Below are positions 6,674 through 14,038 of a DNA stretch of 15,515 nt, one piece after another. The stretch's first letter is position 1. Each line of letters opens with the position of its first letter. A program made the translations under genes and the position numbers. Source of the stretch: JALYUA01 sp038203955 (GTDB lineage Bacteria; Acidobacteriota; Thermoanaerobaculia; UBA5066; Gp7-AA6); contig JBBRDK010000090.1 of assembly GCA_038203955.1 (NCBI GenBank), forward strand, positions 1 through 15,515. The letters run 5' to 3'. Under the pieces are notes generated by a model. The model saw nothing but the letters and a program-made list of their open reading frames with translations. It did no database searches and was not told where the DNA came from.

Positions 6674-7324
6674 GTGTCGAAGCTCCGCGTTCATACCTTT
6701 TCGCTCTCCATCGACGGATACGGAGCGGGCCCGAATCAGGACCTCCAGAATCCGCTCGGCGTCGGCGGCCCCGAATTGTTCGACTGGTTCTTCCACACGC
6801 GGACGTTCCAGCGGATGCACGGCAGCGAAGAGGGGGAAACGGGCGTCGACGACGCGATGGCGGCGAAGGGGTTCGAGGGATTCGGCGCGTGGATCCTCGG
6901 GCGGAACATGTTCGGTCCCGTGCGGGGACCCTGGCCCGACGACAGCTGGAAAGGCTGGTGGGGCGACGAGCCTCCGTACCATGTGCCGGTCTTCGTGCTG
7001 ACGCATCACCCGCGGGAGCCGCTCGAGATGAAGGGCGGCACGGTGTTCACGTTCGTCACCGGCGGCATTCACGCCGCGCTGGAACAGGCGAAGGATGCGG
7101 CCGCGGAACGAGACGTTCGCCTGGGCGGAGGCGTCGCCACGATCCGCCAGTATCTGCGAGCCGGTCTCATCGACGATCTGCACCTCGCGATCTCGCCCGT
7201 CCTGCTCGGCAAGGGAGAGCACCTGCTGCAAGGGATCGACACGCGCGCGCTCGGCTACGAATCCGTCGAGCACGTCGCCGGCGGCCGCGCCGCGGCGCAC
7301 GTGACCCTCCGCAAGCGCGCCTGA
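6674..7324 (+). CDS. DHFR/RibD C-terminal-domain family reductase
   Basis: A 216-residue protein of the dihydrofolate reductase-like (RibD C-terminal) group. The N-terminus VHTFSLSIDGYGAGPNQD is the usual first strand and active-site loop. It is followed by ILGRNMFGPVRGPW, the VPVFVLTHHPREPLEM strand, and RLGGGVATIRQYLRAGLIDD, where the glycine-rich turn is the NADPH-binding signature, then LHLAISPVLLGKGEHLL. Members are NADPH-dependent reductases, mostly uncharacterised; true folate or riboflavin roles should not be assumed. GTG at 6674 is chosen over GTG at 6665 because GAGGTGAG at 6662-6669 fits it as ribosome binding site. It begins 10 nt after the stop of the frameshifted GNAT, so they were probably co-transcribed. 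A hairpin follows. Confidence 0.9.
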   Translation: MSKLRVHTFSLSIDGYGAGPNQDLQNPLGVGGPELFDWFFHTRTFQRMHGSEEGETGVDDAMAAKGFEGFGAWILGRNMFGPVRGPWPDDSWKGWWGDEPPYHVPVFVLTHHPREPLEMKGGTVFTFVTGGIHAALEQAKDAAAERDVRLGGGVATIRQYLRAGLIDDLHLAISPVLLGKGEHLLQGIDTRALGYESVEHVAGGRAAAHVTLRKRA

Positions 7325-7342
7325 CGGCCGTCCTCTCGGTGA

Positions 7343-7358
7343 GCGCAACGTTTTGCGC
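7343..7358 (+). terminator. Hairpin after the DHFR-like gene
   Basis: GCGCAA (7343-7348) and TTGCGC (7353-7358) form a perfect 6-bp stem with a CGTT loop, 18 nt after the stop codon. No T-run follows, so it is only a possible transcript end. Confidence 0.35.
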
Positions 7359-7516
7359 GGAGTCGGCGACGGATGGGATTCATCTGCCGCCTCGAGGACC
7401 TGAAAAACTGAGAATCCACACTGAGGACGTAAGCTGCCCGGGTGGATCACGCGCTCGAAGTGACCGGAACCGGCGGAGACGTCCGGAGCCCAGGTCTTCG
7501 GGAGGCCTCGCGGGGG

Positions 7517-8332
7517 TTGCGTATTCTGTCCGCCGTCGCGATCCTCGGAGCCGGCTCGCGGGCCGCCTCCGCCGAGGGTCCGGTTCCGCCCCACCAGACC
7601 CTGGCCGTCGACTCCAGGGTGCTCGAGGAGACCCGGCGCATCCACGTCTACCTGCCTCCCGGGTACGAGCGTTCCCCGCGGATCCGCTATCCCGTTCTGT
7701 ACATGCCCGACGGCGGCCTGGAGGAGGACTTCCCGCACGTCGCGCGCGACGTCGACACGGCGATCCGCGCGGGGGAGATGCGGCCGGTCATCGTGGTCGG
7801 CATCGAGAACACCGAGCGGCGCCGCGACATGACGGGACCGACCGAGGTCGAGTCGGACAGGAAGATCGCGCCCCGGGTGGGCGGCTCCGCGCGATTCCGC
7901 GGCTTCATCCGCGACGAGCTCATGCCCGTCGTTCGGGCGCGATTCCGCGGAAACGGCGAGACCGCCATCGTCGGCGAATCTCTGGCGGGGCTTTTCGTCC
8001 TCGAGACGTTTCTGCAGGAGCCCGCACTCTTCGACACCTACATCGCGCTGAGCCCCAGTCTCTGGTGGAACGCCTGCGCGCTGGTGCGCGGCGCGGCCGA
8101 GCGGTTGAGGGGCCGGCCGGGATCCGCCGTGACCCTGTACTTCGCCACGGCCGGCGACGACGGGCTCGAGGCTTCGGCAGGAGATTTGTCGGCCGCTTTG
8201 CGCGCCGCGCCGCAGAAGGGTCTGACGTGGCACTTCGAAGCCTGGCCTCACGAGAAGCACAGCACCATTTATGGCGCCGTCTCGCCGGCGGTGTTTCGCA
8301 AGTTGTTTCCTCCGGCGCACCGGCGAAGCTGA
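7517..8332 (+). CDS. Exported esterase D-like alpha/beta hydrolase
   Basis: A 271-residue hydrolase of the putative esterase (EstD/Fes-like, COG2819-type) family. From the TTG at 7517 the protein begins MRILSAVAILGAG..AASA, a short Sec signal, with GGGAGG at 7500-7505 (11-nt spacing). An in-frame GTG at 7442 would add 25 polar residues and lacks a ribosome binding site, so it is the less likely start. Then come RRIHVYLPPGYERSPRIRYP and VLYMPDGG, a VIVVGIENTERRRDMT segment, and the nucleophile elbow GESLAG (Ser155). ALSPSLWWN follows, and PHEKHS supplies the likely catalytic His248. Relatives hydrolyse siderophore or simple carboxylic esters. The elbow has Ala where GxSxG has its last Gly. Substrate unknown. 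Confidence 0.88.
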   Translation: MRILSAVAILGAGSRAASAEGPVPPHQTLAVDSRVLEETRRIHVYLPPGYERSPRIRYPVLYMPDGGLEEDFPHVARDVDTAIRAGEMRPVIVVGIENTERRRDMTGPTEVESDRKIAPRVGGSARFRGFIRDELMPVVRARFRGNGETAIVGESLAGLFVLETFLQEPALFDTYIALSPSLWWNACALVRGAAERLRGRPGSAVTLYFATAGDDGLEASAGDLSAALRAAPQKGLTWHFEAWPHEKHSTIYGAVSPAVFRKLFPPAHRRS

Positions 8333-8465
8333 GTCAGAGAACGAGGAGGCCGAGCCCGGAGGCGAGTCGGGTTCGGTGCGTGTCCCGGGGACCGGCATAA
8401 GATCGAGGCGTCACCCCGAAACGTTTTTCACACCCCGCGGACGGCCCCCACAGGAGGTCCATGAG

Positions 8466-9917
8466 ATGAAGGTTCATCGGTTCGTCGTCGCGGTGGCGAT
8501 CGCGCTCTCCCTGGGCTCTGGTGCCGCGTCGCCGCAGGCGGCCATCGAAGCGGATGACCGCGTCGACCGCATCGTCGGAAAGGCGATGGCGCGGGGCGGA
8601 GCCTATGCCTTTCTCCAGCGGCTGACCGACTCGATCGGGGGACGCGTGACGGGAAGTCCCGAGTCCCGTGCGACTGCGGATCTGTTGCTTCGCACGCTGC
8701 GCGAGGCCGGCTTCGAAGACGCGCACTTCGAGGAGTACGCGCTCGCGTCGCGCTGGCAGCGGGGCCGAGCGGTCGGGCGCGTCGTCAGCCCGGTGACCCG
8801 GCCGCTGGCCGTCGGTTCCTACGGCTGGGCGCCGGGCACGAAGGGCGAAATAGCGGCTTCCCTCGTGGATCTGGGCGCGCCACCGAATAGCGATTCCGCC
8901 GTCTCTGCGGACAGGGTTCGAGGCGCGGCGGTGATCGTGGAGCCCTACGGAGTGAAAGACGCTCCGGCGCAGGTCATGCGCGCCGCCCTCGCCGGGAAGC
9001 TCGCCCGAGCCGGGGCGACCGTCATGCTGATCCCCTCGGACAAACCGCATCGCATGCTCTACACGTCGGCCTTCGGGTTTTATCCCCGGGCTCCGCTCCC
9101 AATCCTGTCGGTCGCCAAAGAGGACGTGCTCTTCCTGCGGCGGCTTCTGGCAGACGGACCGGTTCGCGTGACGCTCGACGTTGCCAACACGGTCGACACG
9201 AGCCCTGCCCGGGAGCGCAACGTCGTCGCCGACATCCGGGGGACGACTCCCGGCGAGGTCGTGCTCGTCGGCGCCCACCTCGACTCGTGGGATCCGGGCC
9301 AGGGCGCCCAGGACGACGGGGTGGGCGTGGCCGCCGTCCTGGAGGCGGCGAGAATCTTGAAGTCCGTGGGCGTCACGCCGCGCCGAACGATTCGGTTCGT
9401 CTTCTTCAGCGGCGAGGAACAGGGCCTTCTCGGGTCACGCGCTTACGTCGAAGCGCACCGCAACGAGCTCGACGGGCTGCGGGCCGCGGTCATCATGGAC
9501 GACGGTGCGCAGACGCCGCGCGGGTTCAAGATCCACGGGCGTTCGGATGTCGAGGCCGCCGCGCGGACCATTCTGGCTCCGCTGTCCTCGCTCGGCGCAT
9601 CGGGAGTGAGCCTCGACGCGACCTTCGACATGGACCATGGACCATTCCTCGCGGAAGGGATTCCCGTCTTGACGCTCTGGGTGGACGCTGGCGAGTACGA
9701 CACGCATCACCACGCCGTGTCCGACACTTTCGACAAAGTCGACCCTCGGATGCTGGCGCTGGACGCGGCGGTCATGGCGGTGGCGGCCTACCGAGTGGCG
9801 GATGCTTCTGGGGCTCCCGGCCGCCGCCTGTCCGCGACAGAGGCGACCCGACTCCTCGAGAAGGTCGGGCTCGAATCGCTTCGTCGGACGGTTTATGAAC
9901 CCTTCGAGCCGAGGTGA
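8466..9917 (+). CDS. Exported M28-family metallopeptidase with PA-like insert
   Basis: A 483-residue exported zinc peptidase. A Sec signal (MKVHRFVVAVAIALSLGSGA) precedes a helical start (FLQRLTDSIGGRVTGSPESR) typical of M28 exopeptidases. Residues about 100-230 hold a protease-associated-like insert. The catalytic part shows GAHLDSWDPG (H271, with D273 nearby), AQDDGVG (D283, bridging), FSGEEQGLLGS (E317 base, E318 ligand), an IMDDG aspartate (D345/D346) and DTHHHAVSDTFDKVD, where H416 fits the last ligand. The order is as in plasma glutamate carboxypeptidase-like enzymes, which act as amino- or dipeptidases on extracellular peptides. The ATG at 8466 is supported by AGGAGG at 8452-8457; the frame is open upstream to 8271 but overlaps the esterase and lacks signal-like residues. 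Confidence 0.93.
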   Translation: MKVHRFVVAVAIALSLGSGAASPQAAIEADDRVDRIVGKAMARGGAYAFLQRLTDSIGGRVTGSPESRATADLLLRTLREAGFEDAHFEEYALASRWQRGRAVGRVVSPVTRPLAVGSYGWAPGTKGEIAASLVDLGAPPNSDSAVSADRVRGAAVIVEPYGVKDAPAQVMRAALAGKLARAGATVMLIPSDKPHRMLYTSAFGFYPRAPLPILSVAKEDVLFLRRLLADGPVRVTLDVANTVDTSPARERNVVADIRGTTPGEVVLVGAHLDSWDPGQGAQDDGVGVAAVLEAARILKSVGVTPRRTIRFVFFSGEEQGLLGSRAYVEAHRNELDGLRAAVIMDDGAQTPRGFKIHGRSDVEAAARTILAPLSSLGASGVSLDATFDMDHGPFLAEGIPVLTLWVDAGEYDTHHHAVSDTFDKVDPRMLALDAAVMAVAAYRVADASGAPGRRLSATEATRLLEKVGLESLRRTVYEPFEPR

Positions 9918-9953
9918 TGCACGGTGTGAGGGCCGACCTCGAACCCGCGTGAG

Positions 9954-9971
9954 TCTCCGGCCGATCGGAGA
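9954..9971 (+). terminator. Hairpin after the M28 peptidase gene
   Basis: TCTCCG (9954-9959) and CGGAGA (9966-9971) form a 6-bp stem with a 6-nt loop, 36 nt after the stop. No T-tract follows. The rest of the 270-bp gap to the next gene shows no convincing gene or RNA. Confidence 0.27.
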
Positions 9972-10187
9972 AGCCCCTCCGGTCGTTCGTTCCGTCGTAT
10001 CGGTATGCTCAGAGGATTCAGGGGAGGGATCGCCGCCGGAGCTCAACATCCAACGAGTGAAGTGAAGTCCGGGTCGGGTCTGGCGTTCCGCAAACCTTTC
10101 CAGCTCCCGATGAAGAAGAGGCATTGATGCCGGTTGCCGCCGGGCTTTGACAGCCGTCGGAAGCATGAACAGACCTGGAGGTACGGG

Positions 10188-10634
10188 ATGATCAACCGCC
10201 TTCGCCGAGTTCTCCTTGCCGTGTCTCTGGCGGCTCTGCCCGACATCGCGACTTCGGCGGCGACCGAGCCGACAAGCCCCGAGGCCGTTGTACAGGCTCA
10301 GCTGGAGGCGTACAACGCCCACGACATGGCCGCTTTCCTCGCCGCTTATGCGGACGATGCGCAGATCTTCGAGTATCCGGCGAAATTGCTGGCGAGTGGC
10401 AAAGCCGAGATGCGCGAGCGATATACCGCTCGTTTCAAGGAAATCAACCTCCACGCCGTCGTCGTGAAGCGAATCGTGATGGGCAATGTGGTGGTGGATC
10501 ACGAAAGGGTCACGAGGACCTTTCCGGAAGGGCAGGGCACTCTTGATGCTGTGCTGATCTATGAAATCCAGAGTGGCAGGATAGCCAGAGCATGGCTCAT
10601 CCCCGGGCCGAAGATTCTGGAATCGAAGCGATGA
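10188..10634 (+). CDS. Exported SnoaL/NTF2-like protein
   Basis: A 148-residue protein with a Sec signal (MINRLRRVLLAVSLAALPDI, cut near TSA-AT). The mature part is the steroid-isomerase/SnoaL type of NTF2 fold: PEAVVQAQLEAYNAHDMAAF is the family's opening helix with the N-A-H-D turn, YADDAQIFEYPAKLLASG follows, then KAEMRERYTARF, a hydrophobic VVVDHERVTR strand, and the closing strands AVLIYEIQSGRIARAWLIPG. Relatives include enzymes and many uncharacterised binding proteins. The ATG is supported by GGAGG at 10177-10181 with 6-nt spacing. It sits 7 nt before the frameshifted membrane-protein gene, so they are likely co-transcribed. It differs clearly from the two other NTF2-like proteins in this window, so recent duplication is not suggested. 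Confidence 0.87.
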   Translation: MINRLRRVLLAVSLAALPDIATSAATEPTSPEAVVQAQLEAYNAHDMAAFLAAYADDAQIFEYPAKLLASGKAEMRERYTARFKEINLHAVVVKRIVMGNVVVDHERVTRTFPEGQGTLDAVLIYEIQSGRIARAWLIPGPKILESKR

Positions 10635-10641
10635 CGAACAC

Positions 10642-11059
10642 TTGATCGCAAGAGTCCTCATGGTGATCAGTGCTGGCATCCTGCTCGCGCTCGGTAGCCT
10701 GCATCTCGTCTACACGTTCTGGGGATCCAGGCTCACACCGCTTGACCCTGCGTTGAAGGTCAGGATGAGCGAGGTTCCGCTGGTGCTCACGAAGGAGACG
10801 ACAATGTGGAAGGCCTGGATCGGCTTCAATGCCAGTCACAGCATGGCCGCCATCCTGTTCGGCTTGATTTACGGCTATCTGGCCATCGCCCGGATTGCTG
10901 TTTCTCTCGCCCTTCCTGCTCATCGTCGGGCTGGCCATGCTGGGCGGCCTGTTCGTTCTGGGCAGGATGTACTGGTTCAGCGTCCCGTTCATCGGGATCG
11001 GCATCTCGCTGGCCTGTTATGTCGGCAGCCTCGTGGTCTCGCGAGCCCGGCCATGGTGA
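10642..11059 (+). pseudogene. LIC_13387-like membrane protein, one-base frameshift
   Basis: From the TTG at 10642 (alternative ATG at 10660) the frame encodes a transmembrane helix (VISAGILLALGSLHLVYTF), then RLTPLDPALKVRMSEVPLVL and MWKAWIGFNASHSMAAILFG, which I recall from the LIC_13387 family of small membrane proteins. After YGYLAIA the frame turns into arginine-rich nonsense, while the next frame reads LLFLSPFLLIVGLAMLGG, LFVLGRMYWFSVPFIGIGIS and CYVGSLVV, ending at TGA 11057-11059. Removing one C from CCC at 10889-10891 joins them into a 138-residue protein with about four membrane helices. Family function is unknown to me. It could be a pseudogene or a sequencing indel. The N-terminal third of the apparent long frame 10806-11825 is an artefact of this lesion. 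Confidence 0.8.
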
Positions 11060-11081
11060 GGCGCGTGCCAGGAGCCTGGTG

Positions 11082-11825
11082 ATGGCGCTTCGGGCCGTGG
11101 AATCGTCGCCGCAGCTCTACGCACGAGGCGGCGGAGCGCTTTACCTGGCGCTGATCCTCTCGGGTGTCGCGGGCATGGCGATCCGGAGCAGCCTCATCGT
11201 TTCGGGCGATGCTGCGGCGACCGCCGCCAGGCTCATGTCGAGGGAGCCGCTGTGGCGCCTCGCGATCGGTTTCGAATTCGTCGCGATCGTCTGCGCCACA
11301 GCCCTCGCGATGGTGTACTTCGTCCTGCTGGGACCCGTGAGCCGGGAGCTCAATCTATTAGCGACGTTTCTCAGGCTGGTGGCGATCTCCGTCCAGGCCG
11401 TCGCCGCCCTGGACTTCGTTGCGGCTCTGTTGCCGCTCCGAAACGCCGATTCCGCCAAGGCGTTTACTCCCGATCAGCTCTACGCCTTCATGAGCCTGGC
11501 GATTCGATCGCATGCCTATGGTGTTGGCCTCGCCCTGTTTTTCTTCGGCTGCTGCTTCCTGTTTCACGGCAGGCTGATCTTCCGATCCGGCTTCCTGCCG
11601 CCCGTCCTGGGCATCCTGATCCAGATTGCCGGCGTGTGCTATCTGACGATCGGCCTCGCGCAATTCGTGGCTCCCGACTTCGCGCGCCGCGTGTCTCCCT
11701 TCATCCTGCTGCCCCCCTTCGTCGGGGAGGCATCGCTCTGCCTCTGGCTGCTGCTGAAGGGCGTGGATGTCCAGAAGTGGCAGGAGCGGGCCAGCGCGGC
11801 GCGAGTGAGTGCAGCGCCGGGATGA
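11082..11825 (+). CDS. DUF4386 integral membrane protein
   Basis: A 247-residue protein with about six membrane helices: YLALILSGVAGMAI, FEFVAIVCATALAMVYFVLL, LVAISVQAVAALDFVAALL, YGVGLALFFFGCCFLF, VLGILIQIAGVCYLTIGLAQ and LPPFVGEASLCLWLLLKGV. The spacing, the RSHAYGVGLALFFFG segment and the closing LWLLLKGVDVQKW are what I expect for DUF4386, a bacterial inner-membrane family without an assigned activity. The ATG at 11082 is supported by AGGAG at 11070-11074 (7 nt). The same frame stays open upstream to 10806, but that part is not membrane-like and overlaps the preceding gene, so the shorter start is right. It starts 22 nt after the frameshifted membrane-protein gene and probably shares its transcript. 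Confidence 0.88.
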   Translation: MALRAVESSPQLYARGGGALYLALILSGVAGMAIRSSLIVSGDAAATAARLMSREPLWRLAIGFEFVAIVCATALAMVYFVLLGPVSRELNLLATFLRLVAISVQAVAALDFVAALLPLRNADSAKAFTPDQLYAFMSLAIRSHAYGVGLALFFFGCCFLFHGRLIFRSGFLPPVLGILIQIAGVCYLTIGLAQFVAPDFARRVSPFILLPPFVGEASLCLWLLLKGVDVQKWQERASAARVSAAPG

Positions 11826-11858
11826 TTCACTCGGCATCGGACGGGTGAGCACGCCAGC

Positions 11859-12407
11859 GTGAGAACGAAATCTCAGGAGAAATCCGAAAAGCCGCCAGGC
11901 CGCGATCTCGCCGAGACCATCGTCGCGGCCTGGCGGACCAATCACCGGGTCACCGTCTTTCTCATCAACCACATCCCCGAGGCGGTCTGGTCGAGTCCGA
12001 TCCCGGGAGCTCCGCGCAAGACGGTTCGCATGCTCGCCGGCCATCTCCACAACAGCCGCTGCATGTGGCTCGAGACTCTGGGTCGGCCTCATGGCATCCC
12101 GGTTCCACCCTCTGTCGACCGCCGGAAGGTGAGCCGCCGGCAGTTGATCGCCGCGATGAACCGAAGCAGCCGCGGTATGGAGGCGCTCCTGCGGCTGGGA
12201 TGTCGCTGCGGTGGCGAGGTTCCCGCCACTCCCGCTTACGCGTGGCGGAATCTGCCGCTGGACGTCGGCCACGTCCTGACTTACTTCGTGGCCCACGAGG
12301 GCCATCACCGGGGACAGATCGTGCTGGCGGCCAGGCAGATGGGCTCCCGTTTGCCGGCCGCCGTGATTGCCGGCCTGTGGCAGTGGACGAAACGTGCCGT
12401 GGAGTAG
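11859..12407 (+). CDS. DinB-family (four-helix metal-binding) protein
   Basis: A 182-residue helical protein of the DinB/YfiT-like superfamily. The metal-site histidines are visible: MLAGHLHNSRCMWLE (H62, H64) for the first ligand and YFVAHEGHHRGQI (H146, H150) for the second and third, the latter being the very characteristic H-x-x-x-H-R-G-Q motif. These proteins bind a divalent metal, and some relatives transfer thiols such as bacillithiol or mycothiol or act in detoxification; the exact role here is unknown. The N-terminal 15 residues are polar and variable. The start is GTG; GGGTGAG about 10 nt upstream is a loose ribosome binding site. No signal peptide. It lies 33 nt after the DUF4386 gene. 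Confidence 0.88.
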   Translation: MRTKSQEKSEKPPGRDLAETIVAAWRTNHRVTVFLINHIPEAVWSSPIPGAPRKTVRMLAGHLHNSRCMWLETLGRPHGIPVPPSVDRRKVSRRQLIAAMNRSSRGMEALLRLGCRCGGEVPATPAYAWRNLPLDVGHVLTYFVAHEGHHRGQIVLAARQMGSRLPAAVIAGLWQWTKRAVE

Positions 12408-12476
12408 GAGGATCGCTCCGCGTTCCGTTCAACAGGCGCGGCAGCGGTCTGACGCGCCACTCGTCGGAGGCTTGAG

Positions 12477-12692
12477 ATGAAGCCGGACGTGATCGGGTCC
12501 TGGATTTTCGGCGGCGCCGTTCTGGCGCTGGTTCTCGTGCTGCACGGGTTGGCATTTCGGATCGGCGAAAAGAGTCGGAGAAATCGCGCTACACGGGCGG
12601 GTGGGCATGGCGCTTCGAAAACGAACGGACACAGGACTGCTGAGGATCGACGGCTGAGCGGAGTACCCAGGGGCAATGCAGACTTCTCGTGA
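12477..12692 (+). CDS. Small single-pass membrane protein, hypothetical
   Basis: A 71-residue predicted protein I do not recognise. Residues 6-27 (IGSWIFGGAVLALVLVLHGL) form one membrane helix; the rest is basic and polar (EKSRRNRATRAGG and onward) with little sign of a fold. The ATG follows GGAGG (12466-12470) by 6 nt, a good ribosome binding site, which is the main support for real expression. Codon use looks coding in the first half and less so in the second, so the natural protein could be shorter or the gene may be decaying. A 6-bp inverted repeat (GGCGCG 12435-12440, CGCGCC 12453-12458) lies just upstream. Could be a chance frame. Confidence 0.5.
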   Translation: MKPDVIGSWIFGGAVLALVLVLHGLAFRIGEKSRRNRATRAGGHGASKTNGHRTAEDRRLSGVPRGNADFS

Positions 12693-12783
12693 CGGGCCGC
12701 AGGCCGGGTTCACGAGACGATGAGGTGGTCGTCGGGACCGGCTCGAAACCGTGATGCCCGTCCAAAGAGAAGGAACGGCTGAA

Positions 12784-13173
12784 ATGGGGAAACGATCGCT
12801 CCGGTACGCGGTGTGGCTGGTGATGTTGTGGCCGTTGAGAACCAGCGCTCAAGAGGCCGCTCGACGGCCTGCCGAGATTGACCCGGTCGTGGTGTCGCCC
12901 GATCGGTTCACGGTGCTTCTCGAGAATCGGCATGTTCGGGTCGTCGAGTACACATTGCTTCCCGGGCAGCGCGATGAATGGCATACACATCCACCCAAAG
13001 TGTCGTACGTCGTTGCGGGCGGGACGCTTCGCATTACGACCGACGACGGGCGATCCTTCCTGGCCAGAGAACGCCGGGGCGCCGCGATCTGGATGGACGC
13101 GCTCGGCCGACACTTCGCGAAAAATGTCGGCAAGACGCCCGTGCGCATCGTCCTGATGGAGGTCAAAGAGTGA
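12784..13173 (+). CDS. Exported single-domain cupin protein
   Basis: A 129-residue protein with an N-terminal Sec signal (MGKRSLRYAVWLVMLWPLRT, cut near TSA-QE). The mature part is one cupin barrel: FTVLLENRHVRVVEYTLLPG is the typical entry, DEWHTHPPKVSYVVAGG the first cupin motif with H67 and H69 as likely metal ligands, and IWMDALGRHFAKNVG the second motif with H110. The usual glutamate between them is not obvious, so the metal site may be incomplete. Cupins of this small exported type have no assigned function. The ATG at 12784 is chosen because AAGGAA lies about 8 nt upstream and the signal starts there; in-frame GTG/ATG at 12751/12754 are alternatives. The following small frame starts 2 nt after its stop. 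Confidence 0.85.
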   Translation: MGKRSLRYAVWLVMLWPLRTSAQEAARRPAEIDPVVVSPDRFTVLLENRHVRVVEYTLLPGQRDEWHTHPPKVSYVVAGGTLRITTDDGRSFLARERRGAAIWMDALGRHFAKNVGKTPVRIVLMEVKE

Positions 13174-13175
13174 CT

Positions 13176-13355
13176 ATGAGATCGACGTTCCGCGCCCGGG
13201 GCGCGCCTCGGGGGAAGCTCGATGCCGGCGACGAGGTGCTCGCCAGGGCGTTCTTCGCGGACATCGAGGCGAGATATTCGTGGGACGGGAACCGGCATCC
13301 CGAGTTTCGGGCGCCCCTCGCCGACGCGCTCGCCATCCTCCGTAAACGCGCCTGA
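13176..13355 (+). CDS. Short hypothetical protein or gene remnant
   Basis: A 59-residue frame starting with ATG 2 nt after the cupin stop, with AAAGAG as a weak ribosome binding site. The sequence (GDEVLARAFFADIEARYSWD, then RHPEFRAPLADALAILRKR) looks like real protein with an amphipathic C-terminal helix rather than a random frame, but I do not recognise the family. Its size and the abrupt N-terminus would also fit the C-terminal piece of a larger lost gene. The spacing suggests co-translation with the cupin gene. Confidence 0.48.
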   Translation: MRSTFRARGAPRGKLDAGDEVLARAFFADIEARYSWDGNRHPEFRAPLADALAILRKRA

Positions 13356-13378
13356 CGCGGTGTGCGAAAGTTGCCACC

Positions 13379-13978
13379 GTGGAATTGGACGAGCCGATAG
13401 GGATCCGAGAGAACGGCACCTCAGGCGTCGCCGTCGTCTGGCGCAGGCTCGATCATCCTGGCCACGAGTCGGCTCTCCTGCGCTTCCGACAGTCCCGCTG
13501 GGACCTGTCCGGCGCGGCGGTCTTTGCTCATCGCCGGCAGGCGTGCCGGTTGGACTACCGGGTCGTGTGCGACGCGGGGTGGCGAACCGTGTCGGGACGG
13601 GTCTCGGGCTGGGTCGGGAGCGAGACGGTCGATATCGAGATTTCCGTCGACTCCGAGCGCCGATGGCTGCTCAACGGAACAGAGTGTCCCTCCGTCGAGG
13701 GCTGCACCGACCTCGACTTGAATTTCAGTCCGTCGACGAACCTGCTGCCGATCCGGCGGCTCGATCTGGCGGTCGGTGAAAAGGCCGAAGTGCGGGCGGC
13801 CTGGTTGCGGTTTCCCGGCTTTGCTCTCGAACCGCTCGAGCAGGTTTACCTTCGTTTCGACGCCGATACGTATCGGTATGAGAGTGCGGGCGGCAGTTTC
13901 GTCGCCGAGCTCCAGGTCGACCAGACGGGGTTCGTCACGCACTATCCGAACCTCTGGCAGATCGAGAGCGCGGTCTGA
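13379..13978 (+). CDS. Putative glycolipid-binding (DUF1089-type) protein
   Basis: A 199-residue beta-rich protein matching the pattern I know from the 'putative glycolipid-binding' family (PF06475, formerly DUF1089). Typical pieces are VVWRRLDHPGHESALLRF, CRLDYRVVCDAGWRTVSGRV, RRWLLNGTECPSVEGCTDLD, the very characteristic DLNFSPSTNLLPIRRL, and the C-terminal YRYESAGGSFVAELQVDQTG plus VTHYPNLWQIE. The name comes from a structural proposal; activity in this organism is unknown. No signal peptide is visible. The start is GTG with a weak GAAAG ribosome binding site. It follows the 59-aa frame by 23 nt and precedes a GNAT gene by about 60 nt, so it may sit in one transcript with both. Confidence 0.9.
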   Translation: MELDEPIGIRENGTSGVAVVWRRLDHPGHESALLRFRQSRWDLSGAAVFAHRRQACRLDYRVVCDAGWRTVSGRVSGWVGSETVDIEISVDSERRWLLNGTECPSVEGCTDLDLNFSPSTNLLPIRRLDLAVGEKAEVRAAWLRFPGFALEPLEQVYLRFDADTYRYESAGGSFVAELQVDQTGFVTHYPNLWQIESAV

Positions 13979-14038
13979 CAGTTGACTGCGGGCGAGGCGG
14001 CGGTTTCGCTGCCGACGCGGGACTCCTCGAGGGGAGAA

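Noticed and set aside
7371..7409. Twelve-codon frame between the DHFR-like and esterase genes
   Set aside because: No ribosome binding site and no recognisable leader-peptide features.
6644..8398. Long open frame on the - strand (584 codons)
   Set aside because: It lies antisense to the DHFR-like and esterase genes, both with clear family motifs; its protein is charge-rich with no recognisable domain. It is a GC-bias shadow.
6889..8400. Long + strand frame across the DHFR-like and esterase genes (503 codons)
   Set aside because: The translation is almost entirely Arg/Pro/Gly/Ala-rich and out of frame with two well-supported genes.
10147..10152. Perfect TTGACA, possible -35 box
   Set aside because: No -10-like hexamer at 16-18 nt, and the ribosome binding site of the next gene is only 25 nt downstream.
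10806..11081. Upstream extension of the DUF4386 frame (apparent 339-aa protein)
   Set aside because: This part is arginine- and serine-rich, overlaps the LIC_13387-like gene in another frame and precedes a good ribosome binding site at 11070. The true start is 11082.
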